Notes: a model not told the origin generated them from the letters alone. Shown: positions 37,666 to 47,137, counted from the stretch's first letter. The stretch: 64,000 bases of DNA from Micromonospora nigra (GCF_900091585.1 NZ_FMHT01000003.1:5916001-5980000); one strand, 5' to 3'. A program made the numbers and translations.

Positions 37666-39447
37666 ATGAGCGCCTCCGATTCCCGGCCGGTCGGCCTGGC
37701 CGCTTTGCTGCCCTACCTACGTGCCCACCGCCGCGCTCTCGCCGTGGTGGGCGCACTGTCGCTGGCCGGGGCGGCGGCCTCCCTCGGCCAGCCGCTGCTC
37801 ACCCGGTCGGTGCTCGACGCGGTAACCGTGGGCCGCCCCGTCGCCGCGCTGGTCACGGCCCTGGTCGGCCTGGTGGTGGCCGCCGCGGCGATCGGCGGGT
37901 TCCGAGATTATCTGCTGCAACGCGCCGCCGAGGGGGTGGTGCTGGGCACCCGGCGGCGGTTGGCCGGGCACCTGCTGCGGCTGCCGATCGCCGAGTACGA
38001 CCGCCGCCGCACCGGCGATCTGCTCTCCCGGGTCGGCTCCGACACCACCCTGCTGCGGGCGGTGGTCACCTCCGGGTTGTTCGAGGTGGTCACCGGGGCG
38101 GTCATGGTGGTCGGGGCGGCGGCCGCGATGCTGCTGCTGGACCCGGTGCTGTTCGGGATCACCCTGCTCGGGGTGGCCCTCGGTGCCGGCTTCGCGATCG
38201 GCGTGGCCCGCCGGGTCCGGGGGCTGGCCCGCCGCGCCCAGGAGCAGGTCGGGGAGATGACCTCGGCGGTGGAACGGGCCATCTCCGCGGCACGGACCAT
38301 CCGCGCCGCCCGCGCCGAGCGCCGGGAGGCCGAGACGGTGGGGGTGAGCGCCTCGCGGGCGTACGAGGCGGGGCTGCGGGTCGCCCGGGTGCAGGCGGTG
38401 GTGGGGCCGGTCAGCGCGCTCACCGTCCAGGGTGCCTTCCTGCTGGTGCTGGCCGTCGGCGGGGCGCGGGTGGCAGCCGGGGCGATCACCGTCGGCGACC
38501 TGGTCGCGTTCATCATGTTCCTGTTCTTCCTGGTGCTCCCGCTGGGCCAGGCGGTGCACGCCTACACCCAGTTGCAGGCGGGCCTGGGCGCGTTGCAGCG
38601 GATCGAGGAGATCCTGGCTGTCCCGGCGGAGGCCGACGACCCGGCGCCGGGCCGGGCGGGGGCGCCCGTGGCAGGGCCGTCGGTCGGTGCGGCGGCCGGT
38701 GGGACGGCCACCCGGCCGGTGGCGATCGAGTTCGACCGGGTCGGATTCGGCTACCCCGGGGGCCCGCCGGTGCTGCACGAGGTGACCTTCACCGTCGCGG
38801 CCGGCACCCGGACCGCGTTGGTCGGCCCCTCCGGCGCCGGCAAGTCGACCCTGCTGGCCCTGGTCGAACGCTTCTACGAGGTGACCTCCGGGTCGCTGCG
38901 CCTCGACGGGGTGGACGTGCGCGACCTGCCCCGCGACGTGTTGCGCGCCCGGCTCGGCTACGTCGAGCAGGAGGCCCCCGTGCTGGCCGGCACGCTGCGG
39001 GAGAACCTGCTGATCGGTGCGCCCGACACCACGCAGGAGCGGCTGCGGGGCGTGCTCGACGAGGTCAACCTGGGCCACCTGGCGCGGCGGACCCCGGAGG
39101 GGTTGGACGTGCAGGTGGGCGAGGGCGGGGTGCTGCTCTCCGGCGGGGAACGGCAGCGGCTGGCCATCGCCCGGGCCTTGCTCGCCGGGCCGCCGGTGCT
39201 GCTGCTGGACGAGCCGACCAGCAACCTCGACGCCCGCAACGAGGCCGCCCTGCGGCGGGCCATCGACGCGGTGGCCGTCCGCCGGACCCTGCTGATCGTC
39301 GCGCACCGTCTCGCCACGGTCGTCGACGCCGACCAGATCGTGGTCGTCGACGGCGGCCGGGTGGTCGCCACCGGCACCCACGACGAGTTGACCGTGGTCA
39401 GCCCGCTGTACCGCGAGCTGGCCACCCACCAGCTCCTGGTGGCCTGA
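37666..39447 (+). CDS. ABC exporter, fused permease and ATPase
   Basis: 593 residues. The N-terminal half is a six-helix ABC type-1 membrane domain, and the C-terminal half an ATPase with Walker A GPSGAGKSTL, Q-loop YVEQEAP, signature LLSGGERQRLAIARALL, Walker B VLLLDEPTSNLD and H-loop IVAHRLATV. It is a half-transporter of the MsbA/LmrA type that should work as a homodimer exporting a lipid or drug-like compound. An Ala/Gly/Pro linker (about 323-347) joins the halves. Start at ATG 37666 on conserved sequence and the close -10 element. Confidence 0.9.
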   Translation: MSASDSRPVGLAALLPYLRAHRRALAVVGALSLAGAAASLGQPLLTRSVLDAVTVGRPVAALVTALVGLVVAAAAIGGFRDYLLQRAAEGVVLGTRRRLAGHLLRLPIAEYDRRRTGDLLSRVGSDTTLLRAVVTSGLFEVVTGAVMVVGAAAAMLLLDPVLFGITLLGVALGAGFAIGVARRVRGLARRAQEQVGEMTSAVERAISAARTIRAARAERREAETVGVSASRAYEAGLRVARVQAVVGPVSALTVQGAFLLVLAVGGARVAAGAITVGDLVAFIMFLFFLVLPLGQAVHAYTQLQAGLGALQRIEEILAVPAEADDPAPGRAGAPVAGPSVGAAAGGTATRPVAIEFDRVGFGYPGGPPVLHEVTFTVAAGTRTALVGPSGAGKSTLLALVERFYEVTSGSLRLDGVDVRDLPRDVLRARLGYVEQEAPVLAGTLRENLLIGAPDTTQERLRGVLDEVNLGHLARRTPEGLDVQVGEGGVLLSGGERQRLAIARALLAGPPVLLLDEPTSNLDARNEAALRRAIDAVAVRRTLLIVAHRLATVVDADQIVVVDGGRVVATGTHDELTVVSPLYRELATHQLLVA

Positions 39448-39605
39448 CCGGCCCGTCGGTCCGGGGCGGGGCCGGCCGGGGCGTGCCGCGTCGGCGGGTG
39501 CGGCGGGGCGGGCCGGGCGGGCCGGGCGCGGGGGTCCGCCGGGGCGCGCGGCAGGGCCGGCCGCGACACCCGGCGGCCGGGCCGCCACCGAGCGTCCGGG
39601 TCGCG

Positions 39606-39611
39606 TACCGT
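39606..39611 (+). promoter_or_regulatory. -10 hexamer of a leaderless promoter for secA2
   Basis: TACCGT is 8 bases before the ATG at 39620, with no ribosome site between. Confidence 0.35.
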
Positions 39612-39619
39612 TGCCGCTC

Positions 39620-41911
39620 ATGGGTGTGTCGCAACGGTTCAAGAGCAGGTTCCGCCGGTTCCTCCAGCGCCCGGGGACGACCGTCGACCTGGCGCCGCTG
39701 GAGAAGCTGCTGCCGGCCATCGAGGCCCGCGAGGATGAGCTGTCGGCGCTCGATGACGCCGAGTTGACCGAGGCCGCCGGCGCGGCCTCCGGCTACGAGG
39801 AGATCTGCGCGATCGGCCGCGAGGCCGCCCGCCGCGGCATCGACCTGCGGCCGTACGACGTGCAGCTGCTGGGCGCGATGGCGCTGCTGTCGGGCAAGGT
39901 GGCCGAGATGGCCACCGGTGAGGGCAAGACCCTCACCGCCGCGATCGCCGCGTACGGGCACGTGCGGCTGGGCAACGGGCCCGTCCACGTGATCACCGTC
40001 AACGACTACCTGGCCCGCCGCGACGCGCGGTGGATGGAACCCGTCTACACGCTGCTGGGGCTGTCGGTGGGCTGGGTGAACGAGGCGTCCACCCCGGCGC
40101 AGCGGCGGGAGGCGTACGCCTGCGACGTCACCTACGTCTCGGTCAGTGAGGCCGGTTTCGACTATCTGCGCGACCAGCTCGTCACCGACGTCGCCGACCG
40201 GGTCCAGCCCCCACTGTCCACGGCGATCGTCGACGAGGCCGACTCGATCCTGATCGACGAGGCCCGGGTGCCGATGGTCCTGGCCGGCTCGGTGCAGGGT
40301 GAGCAGGATCCGGTGCACACGGCCGCCGCGTTGGTGCGGGGACTGCGCAAGGGGAAGCACTACACGGTCGCGGAGGACGGCCGCAGTGCCGCCTTCACCT
40401 CCGCCGGCCTGGCCGCCGTCGAGGCCAAGCTCGGCATCGACCTGTACGACGAGGAGCACGTCGCCCAGCTGTCGGCGGTGAACGTGGCGCTGCACGCCCA
40501 CGCGCTGCTGCACCGCGACGTCGACTACATCGTGCGCGACGGCTCGGTCGAGTTGATCGACGAGATGCGGGGCCGGGTGGCGCAGCGCCGCCGCTGGCCC
40601 GACGGGTTGCAGGCGGCCGTCGAGGCCAAGGAGGGTCTGGACGCGACGGCCGAGGGCGAGGTGCTGGGCACGATCGCCGTGCAGGCGTACGTCGGGCTGT
40701 ACCCGGTCAAGTGCGGCATGACCGCGACGGCGGTGCTGGTCGGCGACCAGCTGCGCGAGTTCTTCGGCCTGGAGGTGGCGGTGATCCCGCCGAACACGCC
40801 GTGCGTGCGGGAGGACGAGCCGGACCGCATCTACGCCACCCGCGCGGAGAAGGAGGAGGCGCTGGTCGACGAGATCCGGCGCAACCACGAGCGGGGCCGT
40901 CCGGTGCTCGTCGGCACCCTCGACGTGAAGGAGTCCGAGAGCCTGGCCGCCGCCCTGCACGCGGCGGGGGTGCCCAGCGTGGTGCTCAACGCCAAGAACG
41001 ACGACGAGGAGGCGACGATCATCGCCGAGGCCGGCGCGTACGGCGCGGTGACCGTCTCCACGCAGATGGCCGGCCGGGGCGTGGACATCCGCCTGGGCGG
41101 CAGCGACCAGGCCGACCGGGACCGGGTGGCGGAGCTGGGCGGCCTGTACGTCATCGGCAGCGGCCGGCACGACAGCCGCCGGGTCGACGACCAGTTGCGC
41201 GGCAGGGCGGGCCGGCAGGGCGACCCGGGTGGCTCGGTGTTCTTCGTCAGCCTGGAGGACGACCTGGTGGTGCGGCACGCGGGCGACGCGGTGCCGCCGT
41301 CGCCGCGGATGAACGCCGACGGACTGGTCACCGACGAGCTGGTCGACTATGCGGTGGAGCACGCCCAGCGCGTCGCCGAGGGCGTCAACCACGAGATCCA
41401 CCGCAACACCTGGCGCTACAGCGTGGTCATCGAGCAGCAGCGCAAGGCGCTCGCCGAGCGGCGGGAGCGGTTGCTGACCAGCGACGTGGCGGCGCTGATG
41501 CTGCTGGACCGGCTGCCCGAGAAGGCCGGGGAGATGGATGAGGACCTGCTGGCCCGGGTGGCGCGCTCGATCGCGCTCTACCATCTCGACCGGCTCTGGG
41601 CCGAACACCTGGCGGAGCTGTCGGAGGTGCGCGAGGGCGTGCACCTGCGGGCCCTGGGCCGCCTCGATCCGCTGGACGAGTTCCACCGCTCGGCGGTTCC
41701 CGCGTTCAACGAGCTGGTGCCGGAGATCGAGCGGCGCACGATCGACACGTTCACCGAGACCGAGTTCGACGACGACTGGGAGCCGGACGCGGCGAAGCTG
41801 GTGCGGCCCAGTGCCACGTGGACGTACCTGGTGCACGACAACCCGTTCGGTTCGGAGCTGGACCGGCTTATCGCCTCGGTGGGGCGCCGGCTCGGGGCGG
41901 GCTCCCGCTGA
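39620..41911 (+). CDS. secA2: Accessory preprotein translocase ATPase SecA2
   Basis: 763 residues, shorter than the housekeeping SecA (about 900+). The ATPase core has Walker A EMATGEGKTLTAA, DEAD-like VDEADSILIDEAR and the second helicase domain VSTQMAGRGVDIRLGGSD with GRAGRQGDPGGS. It lacks the C-terminal Cys-rich zinc tail of SecA1, as other SecA2 proteins do. It should drive export of a small set of proteins through SecYEG. No SecY2 or accessory Sec genes are nearby, so this is the mycobacterial/actinobacterial rather than the SecA2-SecY2 arrangement. Confidence 0.9.
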   Translation: MGVSQRFKSRFRRFLQRPGTTVDLAPLEKLLPAIEAREDELSALDDAELTEAAGAASGYEEICAIGREAARRGIDLRPYDVQLLGAMALLSGKVAEMATGEGKTLTAAIAAYGHVRLGNGPVHVITVNDYLARRDARWMEPVYTLLGLSVGWVNEASTPAQRREAYACDVTYVSVSEAGFDYLRDQLVTDVADRVQPPLSTAIVDEADSILIDEARVPMVLAGSVQGEQDPVHTAAALVRGLRKGKHYTVAEDGRSAAFTSAGLAAVEAKLGIDLYDEEHVAQLSAVNVALHAHALLHRDVDYIVRDGSVELIDEMRGRVAQRRRWPDGLQAAVEAKEGLDATAEGEVLGTIAVQAYVGLYPVKCGMTATAVLVGDQLREFFGLEVAVIPPNTPCVREDEPDRIYATRAEKEEALVDEIRRNHERGRPVLVGTLDVKESESLAAALHAAGVPSVVLNAKNDDEEATIIAEAGAYGAVTVSTQMAGRGVDIRLGGSDQADRDRVAELGGLYVIGSGRHDSRRVDDQLRGRAGRQGDPGGSVFFVSLEDDLVVRHAGDAVPPSPRMNADGLVTDELVDYAVEHAQRVAEGVNHEIHRNTWRYSVVIEQQRKALAERRERLLTSDVAALMLLDRLPEKAGEMDEDLLARVARSIALYHLDRLWAEHLAELSEVREGVHLRALGRLDPLDEFHRSAVPAFNELVPEIERRTIDTFTETEFDDDWEPDAAKLVRPSATWTYLVHDNPFGSELDRLIASVGRRLGAGSR

Positions 41912-41917
41912 CCCGAC

Positions 41918-41948
41918 GCCCTCTCCCGGCACCGGGCCGGGGGAGGGC
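41918..41948 (+). terminator. secA2 terminator hairpin
   Basis: GCCCTCTCCCGG pairs with CCGGGGGAGGGC (11 of 12) around a 7-base loop, seven bases after the stop codon. Confidence 0.65.
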
Positions 41949-42095
41949 ACCTCGTTCTGCTCCGTTTCGACCCCTGTTGCCGGGGGTACCACGGCAGGTC
42001 CGTAGAGTCGGGGGAGAAACCAGACAAATGAGACGGGTGGCGACGCCGGCCGGGCCAACGGGGGCGCGAGCGGGAGCGGTGGAGGCTGGGGGCCG

Positions 42096-42836
42096 GTGAA
42101 CCTGGAGACGCGGGACCCGGTGGTGCACACCCTGGGCGTGCTGGAGATGGCCGCCCTGTTGCGGGAACTGACCGCCGGGCTGCTCACCGTCGACGACTTC
42201 GACGAGGGGCTGTCCGCGCTGGTGCGGATCACCCGGGACGCCCTGGTCGGGGTGAGCTGGTGCGGATTCACGGCCCTGCGGGCGGGCGAACCGGCCGGCG
42301 TGGCGGCGTCCGACCCCGGGCTGGCCGAGCTGGACGACCTGCGGCGGGCCTCCGACTCGCCGGCCCTGGACGCCATCCGGCGCCGCGAGATGATCCGCGC
42401 GGAGGACCTGGGCCGGGAGACCCGGTGGCCCACCTGGACGCCCCGGGCCCGCGAACTCGGGGTGCAGGGGGCGATCTCCGCCCCGGTCGACATCGACGAG
42501 CAGGTGATCGGCGCGATCAACCTGTACGCCGCCACCCCGGAGACCCTGACGACCGGCCACCAGCTCACGGCGATGCTGCTGGCCGAGCACGCCGGGCTGC
42601 TGCTCGCCGCGGTACGCGACCGCGCCCGCCGGGCCGCGCTGGCGGGCGAGCGGGGCTCGGCGCTGCTCGGCGACGGGGTGGTGGGCCAGGCGATAGGGGT
42701 CATCATGGCCCAGCGGGGTTGCCCCGCCCCGGAGGCCCTGGAGGTGCTGCGCAGCGCCGCGACGTCGCTGACGATCCCGCTGCACGAGGTGGCGGAGCGG
42801 CTGGTCAGCACCGTGGCGCGCCCCCGGGACACCTGA
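42096..42836 (+). CDS. GAF-ANTAR RNA-binding antiterminator-type regulator
   Basis: 246 residues. A GAF sensor domain (about 20-165; ELGVQGAISAPVDIDEQVIGAINLYA) is followed by an ANTAR domain (about 175-240; LLGDGVVGQAIGVIMAQRGCPAPEALEVLRSAA). ANTAR proteins bind paired hairpins in nascent RNA and prevent termination. The ligand and RNA targets are unknown. The GTG start follows GGAGG at about 10 bases. Confidence 0.88.
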   Translation: MNLETRDPVVHTLGVLEMAALLRELTAGLLTVDDFDEGLSALVRITRDALVGVSWCGFTALRAGEPAGVAASDPGLAELDDLRRASDSPALDAIRRREMIRAEDLGRETRWPTWTPRARELGVQGAISAPVDIDEQVIGAINLYAATPETLTTGHQLTAMLLAEHAGLLLAAVRDRARRAALAGERGSALLGDGVVGQAIGVIMAQRGCPAPEALEVLRSAATSLTIPLHEVAERLVSTVARPRDT

Positions 42837-42965
42837 CCCGGCACCCTCGTGCGTCCCTCCGGCAGGTCGACCGCGTGCCACCGACGGGCCACGCGTGCCG
42901 TTTCGTCGGCCCGGGCCACGGGTAGCACCCTGGATTCACGTTCTGATCGACCTGGGGGAGAGACG

Positions 42966-43466
42966 ATGCAGAGCCGGCTGCGGGTGCAGGGCCATCCCAT
43001 CCAACCGATGCTGGTCACGTTCCCGTTCGGGCTCTTCGTCTGCGCGGTCGTCTTCGACCTGACCGACGTCCTCGGCGGGCCGGCCTTCCTCGGCCTGGTG
43101 GGCTACTGGACGGCGGTCGCCGCGCTGTTCGCCGCCGCCCTGACCACCGTCGCGGGCATGGTCGACCTGTGGGACGTTCCCGCCGACCGCACCCGGGCCA
43201 CGGCGATCACCTTCAACCTGCTCAACGTGGCCATGTCGGCGCTTTTCCTGATCTCCTGCCTGGTGCGGGCGGACGCACCGCAGAGCGGCGCCTCGACGGT
43301 GCTGCTGGGCACGGAACTGGTCGGCCTGGCCGTCGGCGCGGCCGGGGTACGCCTGGGCGCCCGGCTGATGCGCCAGTTCGAGGTCGGTCGGGCCGACGCG
43401 ACGTCTCTCGACGCGTTGCGCGGCGTCACCGGCTCCACCGTGGAGATCGCGCGTCCCCGGTCCTGA
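42966..43466 (+). CDS. DUF2231 integral membrane protein
   Basis: 166 residues with four hydrophobic segments. The N-terminal VQGHPIQPMLVTFPFGLFV is the hallmark of DUF2231 (HPxxxxFPxG). Function unknown in the family. The ribosome site GGGGGAG lies close upstream of ATG. It follows the GAF-ANTAR gene on the same strand, separated by 129 bases. Confidence 0.85.
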   Translation: MQSRLRVQGHPIQPMLVTFPFGLFVCAVVFDLTDVLGGPAFLGLVGYWTAVAALFAAALTTVAGMVDLWDVPADRTRATAITFNLLNVAMSALFLISCLVRADAPQSGASTVLLGTELVGLAVGAAGVRLGARLMRQFEVGRADATSLDALRGVTGSTVEIARPRS

Positions 43467-43515
43467 CCGCCGAAATCTGGTTGCCGGCATCCGCCGGATG
43501 GGCCAGGCTCGGGCG

Positions 43516-44279
43516 GTGACCGCCCAACCGAGTCTCGACGACCTCCTGGCCGAGGGCGGTGCCGCGCCGATCGCCGGGTGGACCTTCGACTGGCTGGCCG
43601 GGCGGGCCACCGAGGAGCGTCCACCGTGGGGCTACTCGCGGCTCGTCGCCGCACGGATGGCGACGGTCGACTCGGCGCTCGACGTGGACACCGGCGGGGG
43701 GAGGTGCTGGCCGAGGTCCCCCGGCCGCCGCGGCTGCTGGTGGCCACCGAGGGGTGGCCGCCGAACGTGCCGGTGGCCCGGCGGAACCTGGTCCCGGTCG
43801 GCGCCACCGTGGTGGCGGTGTCCCCGGGCACGGGGCTGCCGTTCCGCGACGCGGCCTTCGACCTCGTGGTCAGCCGGCATCCGGTGCGTACCGACTGGGC
43901 GCAGACCGCCCGGGTGCTGCGACCGGGTGGGACGTTCCTGTCCCAGCAGGTCGGCCCCGGCAGCCTACGCGAGCTGAGTGAGGCGATGCTGGGCCCGCTG
44001 CCGCCGGACCGGCGGCACCCGGGTCAGGCGGTGGCCGCCGCCCGCGCCGCCGGGCTGGAGGTCACCGACCTACGGGAGGCGCGGCTGCGGACCGTCTTCC
44101 ACGACGTGGGCGCGGTCGTGTGGTTCCTGCGCAAGGTGGTGTGGACCGTGCCGGGCTTCACCGTGCAGCGGTACCGGCCGCAGTTGGCCCGCCTGCACGA
44201 GCGGATCCGCGCCGACGGCCCGTTCGTCGCCCACGCCCGGCGTTTCCTGATCGAGGCCGTCCGGCAGCCGTCCGACTGA
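43516..44279 (+). pseudogene. SAM-dependent methyltransferase, frameshifted
   Basis: The N-terminal part (VTAQPSLDDLLAEGGAAPI to SALDVDTGGG) is in one frame. The remainder (VLAEVPRPPRLLVATEG to the C-terminus LIEAVRQPSD) is in the +1-related frame. The switch is at a run of six G at 43696-43701, where one more G would restore a single 254-codon gene and the motif I sequence LDVDTGGGE. Both halves look conserved (AFDLVVSRHP, ARVLRPGGTFLSQQVG). It may be a real inactivating deletion, slippage, or a sequencing error. A GTG start at 43516 is assumed; ATG at 43498 is possible. Confidence 0.75.
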
Positions 44280-44282
44280 TCC

Positions 44283-44307
44283 GACCCGGCCGACCGCCTG
44301 CCGGGTC
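44283..44307. terminator. Convergent-gene terminator hairpin
   Basis: GACCCGGC pairs with GCCGGGTC (8 bp) around a 9-base loop between the methyltransferase and ankyrin genes. Confidence 0.45.
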
Positions 44308-44315
44308 GTCGGCGG

Positions 44316-44708
44316 TCACCGGGAGCGGAGCAGCGCCAGCATCTCCGGAAGGTCGAAGAACTGGGCGGTCTCCACGGCCGACGGGCTGCCGTGGCCCGGG
44401 TCGGCGCCCGCGTCGAGCAGTGCGCGGACCGCGCCCGTGCTGCTGCGGAACACGGCGGCGGCCAGGGCCGTCTGCCCGCGGTCGTTGGTGCGGGTGTGGT
44501 CGGCGCCCCGGGCCAGCAGCGCGGCGACGGTGTCTGGGTGGGCGTGGTATGCCGCGAGGATCAGCAGCGTGTCGCCCTTGTCGTTGGTCAGGTCGACCGG
44601 CAGCCCGGCGTCGACGTAACCGGCGATCTCGCCGGTCGTGCCGTCGCGCGCCAGGTCGAACATCCGGTGTGCGAACTCCAGGGTCTCGGCGTCGAGTTCC
44701 TCACTCAC
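44316..44708 (-). CDS. Ankyrin-repeat protein
   Basis: 130 residues with about three ankyrin repeats: GYVDAGLPVDLTNDKGDTLLILAAYH, ALLARGADHTRTNDRGQTALAAAV and ALLDAGADPGHGSPSAVETA. A protein-protein interaction role is likely; the partner is unknown. The GTG start at 44708 lies 6 bases after a TACCCT element, suggesting a leaderless mRNA. An upstream in-frame start would add an Arg/Pro-rich extension. Confidence 0.82.
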   Translation of the reverse strand: MSEELDAETLEFAHRMFDLARDGTTGEIAGYVDAGLPVDLTNDKGDTLLILAAYHAHPDTVAALLARGADHTRTNDRGQTALAAAVFRSSTGAVRALLDAGADPGHGSPSAVETAQFFDLPEMLALLRSR

Positions 44709-45186
44709 CGACTCAGGGTAGTCCGCCCCGGCCCGCCCCGCCGGGCGAGGACGGCATCGCCGCATTCGACGAGTGTCCCCCTCGGAACCGGGCCTGCGCG
44801 CGGGCGGCGGCGCCGGCCCGGTGCCCGCAGGGGTGGGCCGGCACCGCCCCCGTACGCCGGGGTGACGATCGGGTGTCTCACGGCCGTTACGAAATGCGTC
44901 TCCTGGGAGCGCGAACAGTCCTCGTGACCGGGGTGTCCCCGATTCGCGGCACGGCCAACGACGACGAACGCGAACCGGGCGGGGACCCCCCGTACCCGGT
45001 CAACTCGGCGGCTCTGCTGTAATCATCTGGCTTCGTACGCAGAGCGAGCGCTCGGCTCCGATGTGTCCGTCAAATGTCACATTCATGCAACGCAGCCGCC
45101 CCTTGACCCTCGCAGAGGCGCCGGGAAGCATCGATGAAGCGGCGTCCCGGGCCGTGGGGAGATACCCGGACCAGCCAAGGAGGACC
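44709..45186. other. Intergenic region upstream of the winged-helix regulator
   Basis: 478 bases without a convincing gene. It holds the ankyrin promoter (-10 TACCCT, minus strand, 44715-44720), a hairpin GCCGGCCC/GGGCCGGC at 44812-44842, and an AT-richer stretch near 45020-45090. That stretch has TGTC direct repeats (TGTCCGTCAAATGTCACATTC) that could be sites for an OmpR-type regulator. Confidence 0.4.
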
Positions 45187-45798
45187 ATGTCGGTCAGCCC
45201 CGCCTCGTCGCGCGCCGGATGGCATACGTCCCAGCCCGCGGTCCCCGGTCGACCTCCCGGCGGCCAGCGTCGACCCGCCAACACCCCGGCCCCGGTGATC
45301 ACCGTGACGCTGTCGATCCCGCTCGCCGGCGAGGAGTCGCTCACCCCGTCGGCCCGACGGCTGCTGGAGGCCGCCTGGGAGATGGTGGAGCGTGGTGAGG
45401 GCACCATCTCCACCACCGCCCCGGTGGAGCGCCGTCCCGACCCGGTGCCCGCCGGCCGGGGCCCGGCCACCTCCCGGGCGCTCGCGCCCACCGTCCCGAC
45501 CCTGCACATCCTCGCCTCGTCCCGGTCGGTGCTGCGCGACGGCGAGCCGCTGCCGCTGACCCGGCTGGAGTTCGACCTGCTGCTACACCTGGTGGCTCAC
45601 CCGCGTCGCGTCTTCACCCGCCTGCAACTGCTCAACGCGGTCTGGGGCTACGAGCACGCCGGTGTGCGCACGGTCGACGTGCACGTGCGTCGGCTGCGTG
45701 GCAAGGTCGGCGTCGAGGTCCCCCTGGTCACCACCGTCTACGGCGTCGGCTACCGGCTCGCCGACGACGCCCGGGTGACCATCGACCGCGCCGGCTGA
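45187..45798 (+). CDS. Orphan OmpR/PhoB-type winged-helix DNA-binding protein
   Basis: 203 residues. The C-terminal ~95 residues are a trans_reg_C winged helix (LPLTRLEFDLLLHLVAHPRRVFTRLQLLNAVWGYEH, VRTVDVHVRRLRGKVG, TVYGVGYRL). There is no receiver domain; the N-terminal half is a disordered Pro/Arg/Ala segment with one short conserved part (TVTLSIPLAGEESLTPSARRLLEAAWEMVERGEG). No sensor kinase is nearby. AAGGAGG sits just before ATG at 45187. Confidence 0.82.
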   Translation: MSVSPASSRAGWHTSQPAVPGRPPGGQRRPANTPAPVITVTLSIPLAGEESLTPSARRLLEAAWEMVERGEGTISTTAPVERRPDPVPAGRGPATSRALAPTVPTLHILASSRSVLRDGEPLPLTRLEFDLLLHLVAHPRRVFTRLQLLNAVWGYEHAGVRTVDVHVRRLRGKVGVEVPLVTTVYGVGYRLADDARVTIDRAG

Positions 45799-45871
45799 CC
45801 GCACCGCCACAGCCTCCGGTGAACGGCGGGGCCGTCGCGCCCGCAGCGGCCGTGGCGGGCACCATGAGGCC

Positions 45872-46513
45872 ATGCGCGTACGGCCCATCTCCCCGCAGCG
45901 ACTCGTCGCCGTCCTCGTCGACCGGATCGCCGACCAGCGCCCGCCGGGGCGACTGCGGGTCGCGGTGGACGGTGCCCCCGCCGCCGCCCCCGACACGCTC
46001 GCTGCCGCCCTGCTGGCCCCGCTGCGGGCCCGGGGTCGTCCGGTGCTGCACGTGCGGTCCGAGGACTTCCTGCGGCCCGCCTCGACCCGCCTGGAGCACG
46101 GCCGCACCAATCCGGACTCCTACTACGAGGGTTGGGTGGACCAGACCGGCCTACGCCGGGAGGTGCTCGACCCGGCCGGGCCGCACGGCGACGGGCGGTT
46201 GCTGCCCTCCCTGTGGGACGCCCGGGCGGACCGGGCCAGCCGCGCCTCCTACGTCGACCTGCCACCCGGCGGCGTCGTCCTGGTCAGTGGTGCCCTGCTG
46301 CTCGGCGCCGGCCTGCCCTTCGACCTCACCGTGCACCTGCAGGTCTCGCCGGCCGCGTTGGCCCGGCGCACCGAGCCGGCCCACGCCTGGACGTTGCCGG
46401 CCTTCCACCGCTACGCCGACGAGGTCGACCCGGCCGGGTTCGCCGACGTCGTCGTGCGGGTGGACGACCCACGCCGGCCCGCGCTCGTGGAGTCGGGAGC
46501 CTCGTCGGTTTGA
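45872..46513 (+). CDS. Uridine kinase-like protein lacking a functional P-loop
   Basis: 213 residues with the layout of actinobacterial uridine kinase-like NTPases: N-terminal LRVAVDGAP, then VLHVRSEDFLRPASTRLEHG, SYYEGWVD and VVLVSGALLLGAGLPFDLTVHL. The Walker A position reads DGAPAAAPDTL, with no G-K-S/T, so ATP binding is doubtful. It may be a catalytically dead or otherwise repurposed relative. No Shine-Dalgarno sequence precedes ATG. Confidence 0.7.
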   Translation: MRVRPISPQRLVAVLVDRIADQRPPGRLRVAVDGAPAAAPDTLAAALLAPLRARGRPVLHVRSEDFLRPASTRLEHGRTNPDSYYEGWVDQTGLRREVLDPAGPHGDGRLLPSLWDARADRASRASYVDLPPGGVVLVSGALLLGAGLPFDLTVHLQVSPAALARRTEPAHAWTLPAFHRYADEVDPAGFADVVVRVDDPRRPALVESGASSV

Positions 46514-46622
46514 TCCGCCGCAGCCGGGGGTATTCGCCCGGCTCACAGCGCACCGGCGACGCCCGGGCGCCGCGCGAGTGGGCACGGCCCGCTCCGGCAC
46601 ACCACGAGAAAGGCAGGCAGCG

Positions 46623-47021
46623 ATGCTCGTCCACGACACGGTCGGCACGGGCCGGTCCCAGGCGGAGACCGACCAGATCCGGCTCTCCCTGCAGGCTCGC
46701 TACGACGAGCTGTCCGCGGAGTACGAGCAGGCGGTGCTGCAGAGCCAGGTGCTACGCCTGGTGGAGGTCGGCGACACCGCCGGGGACGACCAGGCCGACA
46801 GCGGCACCAAGACCGCGGAGCGGGACACCGCGCAGTCCCTGCTGCGTACCATCCTCGACCGTCGCGCCCAGTACGAGCACGCCCTCGACCGGCTGGCGGA
46901 GGGCACCTACGGCTGGTGCGAGGGGTGCTCGGCGGCGATTCCCGTGGAGCGGCTGGAGATCTTCCCGTCCGCCACCAGTTGCGTGACCTGCAAGCAGAAC
47001 CGGGAGCGGCGGGCCGCCTGA
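46623..47021 (+). CDS. TraR/DksA-type zinc-finger protein
   Basis: 132 residues. A long coiled-coil helical region (QARYDELSAEYEQAVLQSQVLRL onwards) is followed by a C4 zinc finger, CEGC and CVTC, 17 residues apart, as in DksA/TraR proteins that act at the RNA polymerase secondary channel. GTYGWCEGCSAAIPVERLE is typical. Whether it responds to ppGpp is unknown. Confidence 0.88.
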   Translation: MLVHDTVGTGRSQAETDQIRLSLQARYDELSAEYEQAVLQSQVLRLVEVGDTAGDDQADSGTKTAERDTAQSLLRTILDRRAQYEHALDRLAEGTYGWCEGCSAAIPVERLEIFPSATSCVTCKQNRERRAA

Positions 47022-47044
47022 ACCGAGGACTGGTCCACCCGCAC

Positions 47045-47065
47045 CGGGTGAGGCGGCCTCACCCG
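47045..47065 (+). terminator. Terminator hairpin after the DksA-like gene
   Basis: Perfect 9-bp stem CGGGTGAGG/CCTCACCCG with a CGG loop, 23 bases after the stop codon. Confidence 0.6.
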
Positions 47066-47137
47066 CGCGGGCGGCAGCGTGGCAGGTGCGTGCGGTCGAA
47101 CGCGACCGCCCGAGCCGACCGGTCGGAGGTGACGGCG

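Noticed and set aside
39398-43018. A 1206-codon open frame on the minus strand
   Set aside because: It is antisense to secA2 and the GAF-ANTAR gene, its composition is that of a high-GC shadow frame, and it has no ribosome site or recognisable domain.
44760-45020. Possible small genes in the 478-base gap
   Set aside because: Open frames here have no ribosome site and are Arg/Pro-rich shadow sequence.
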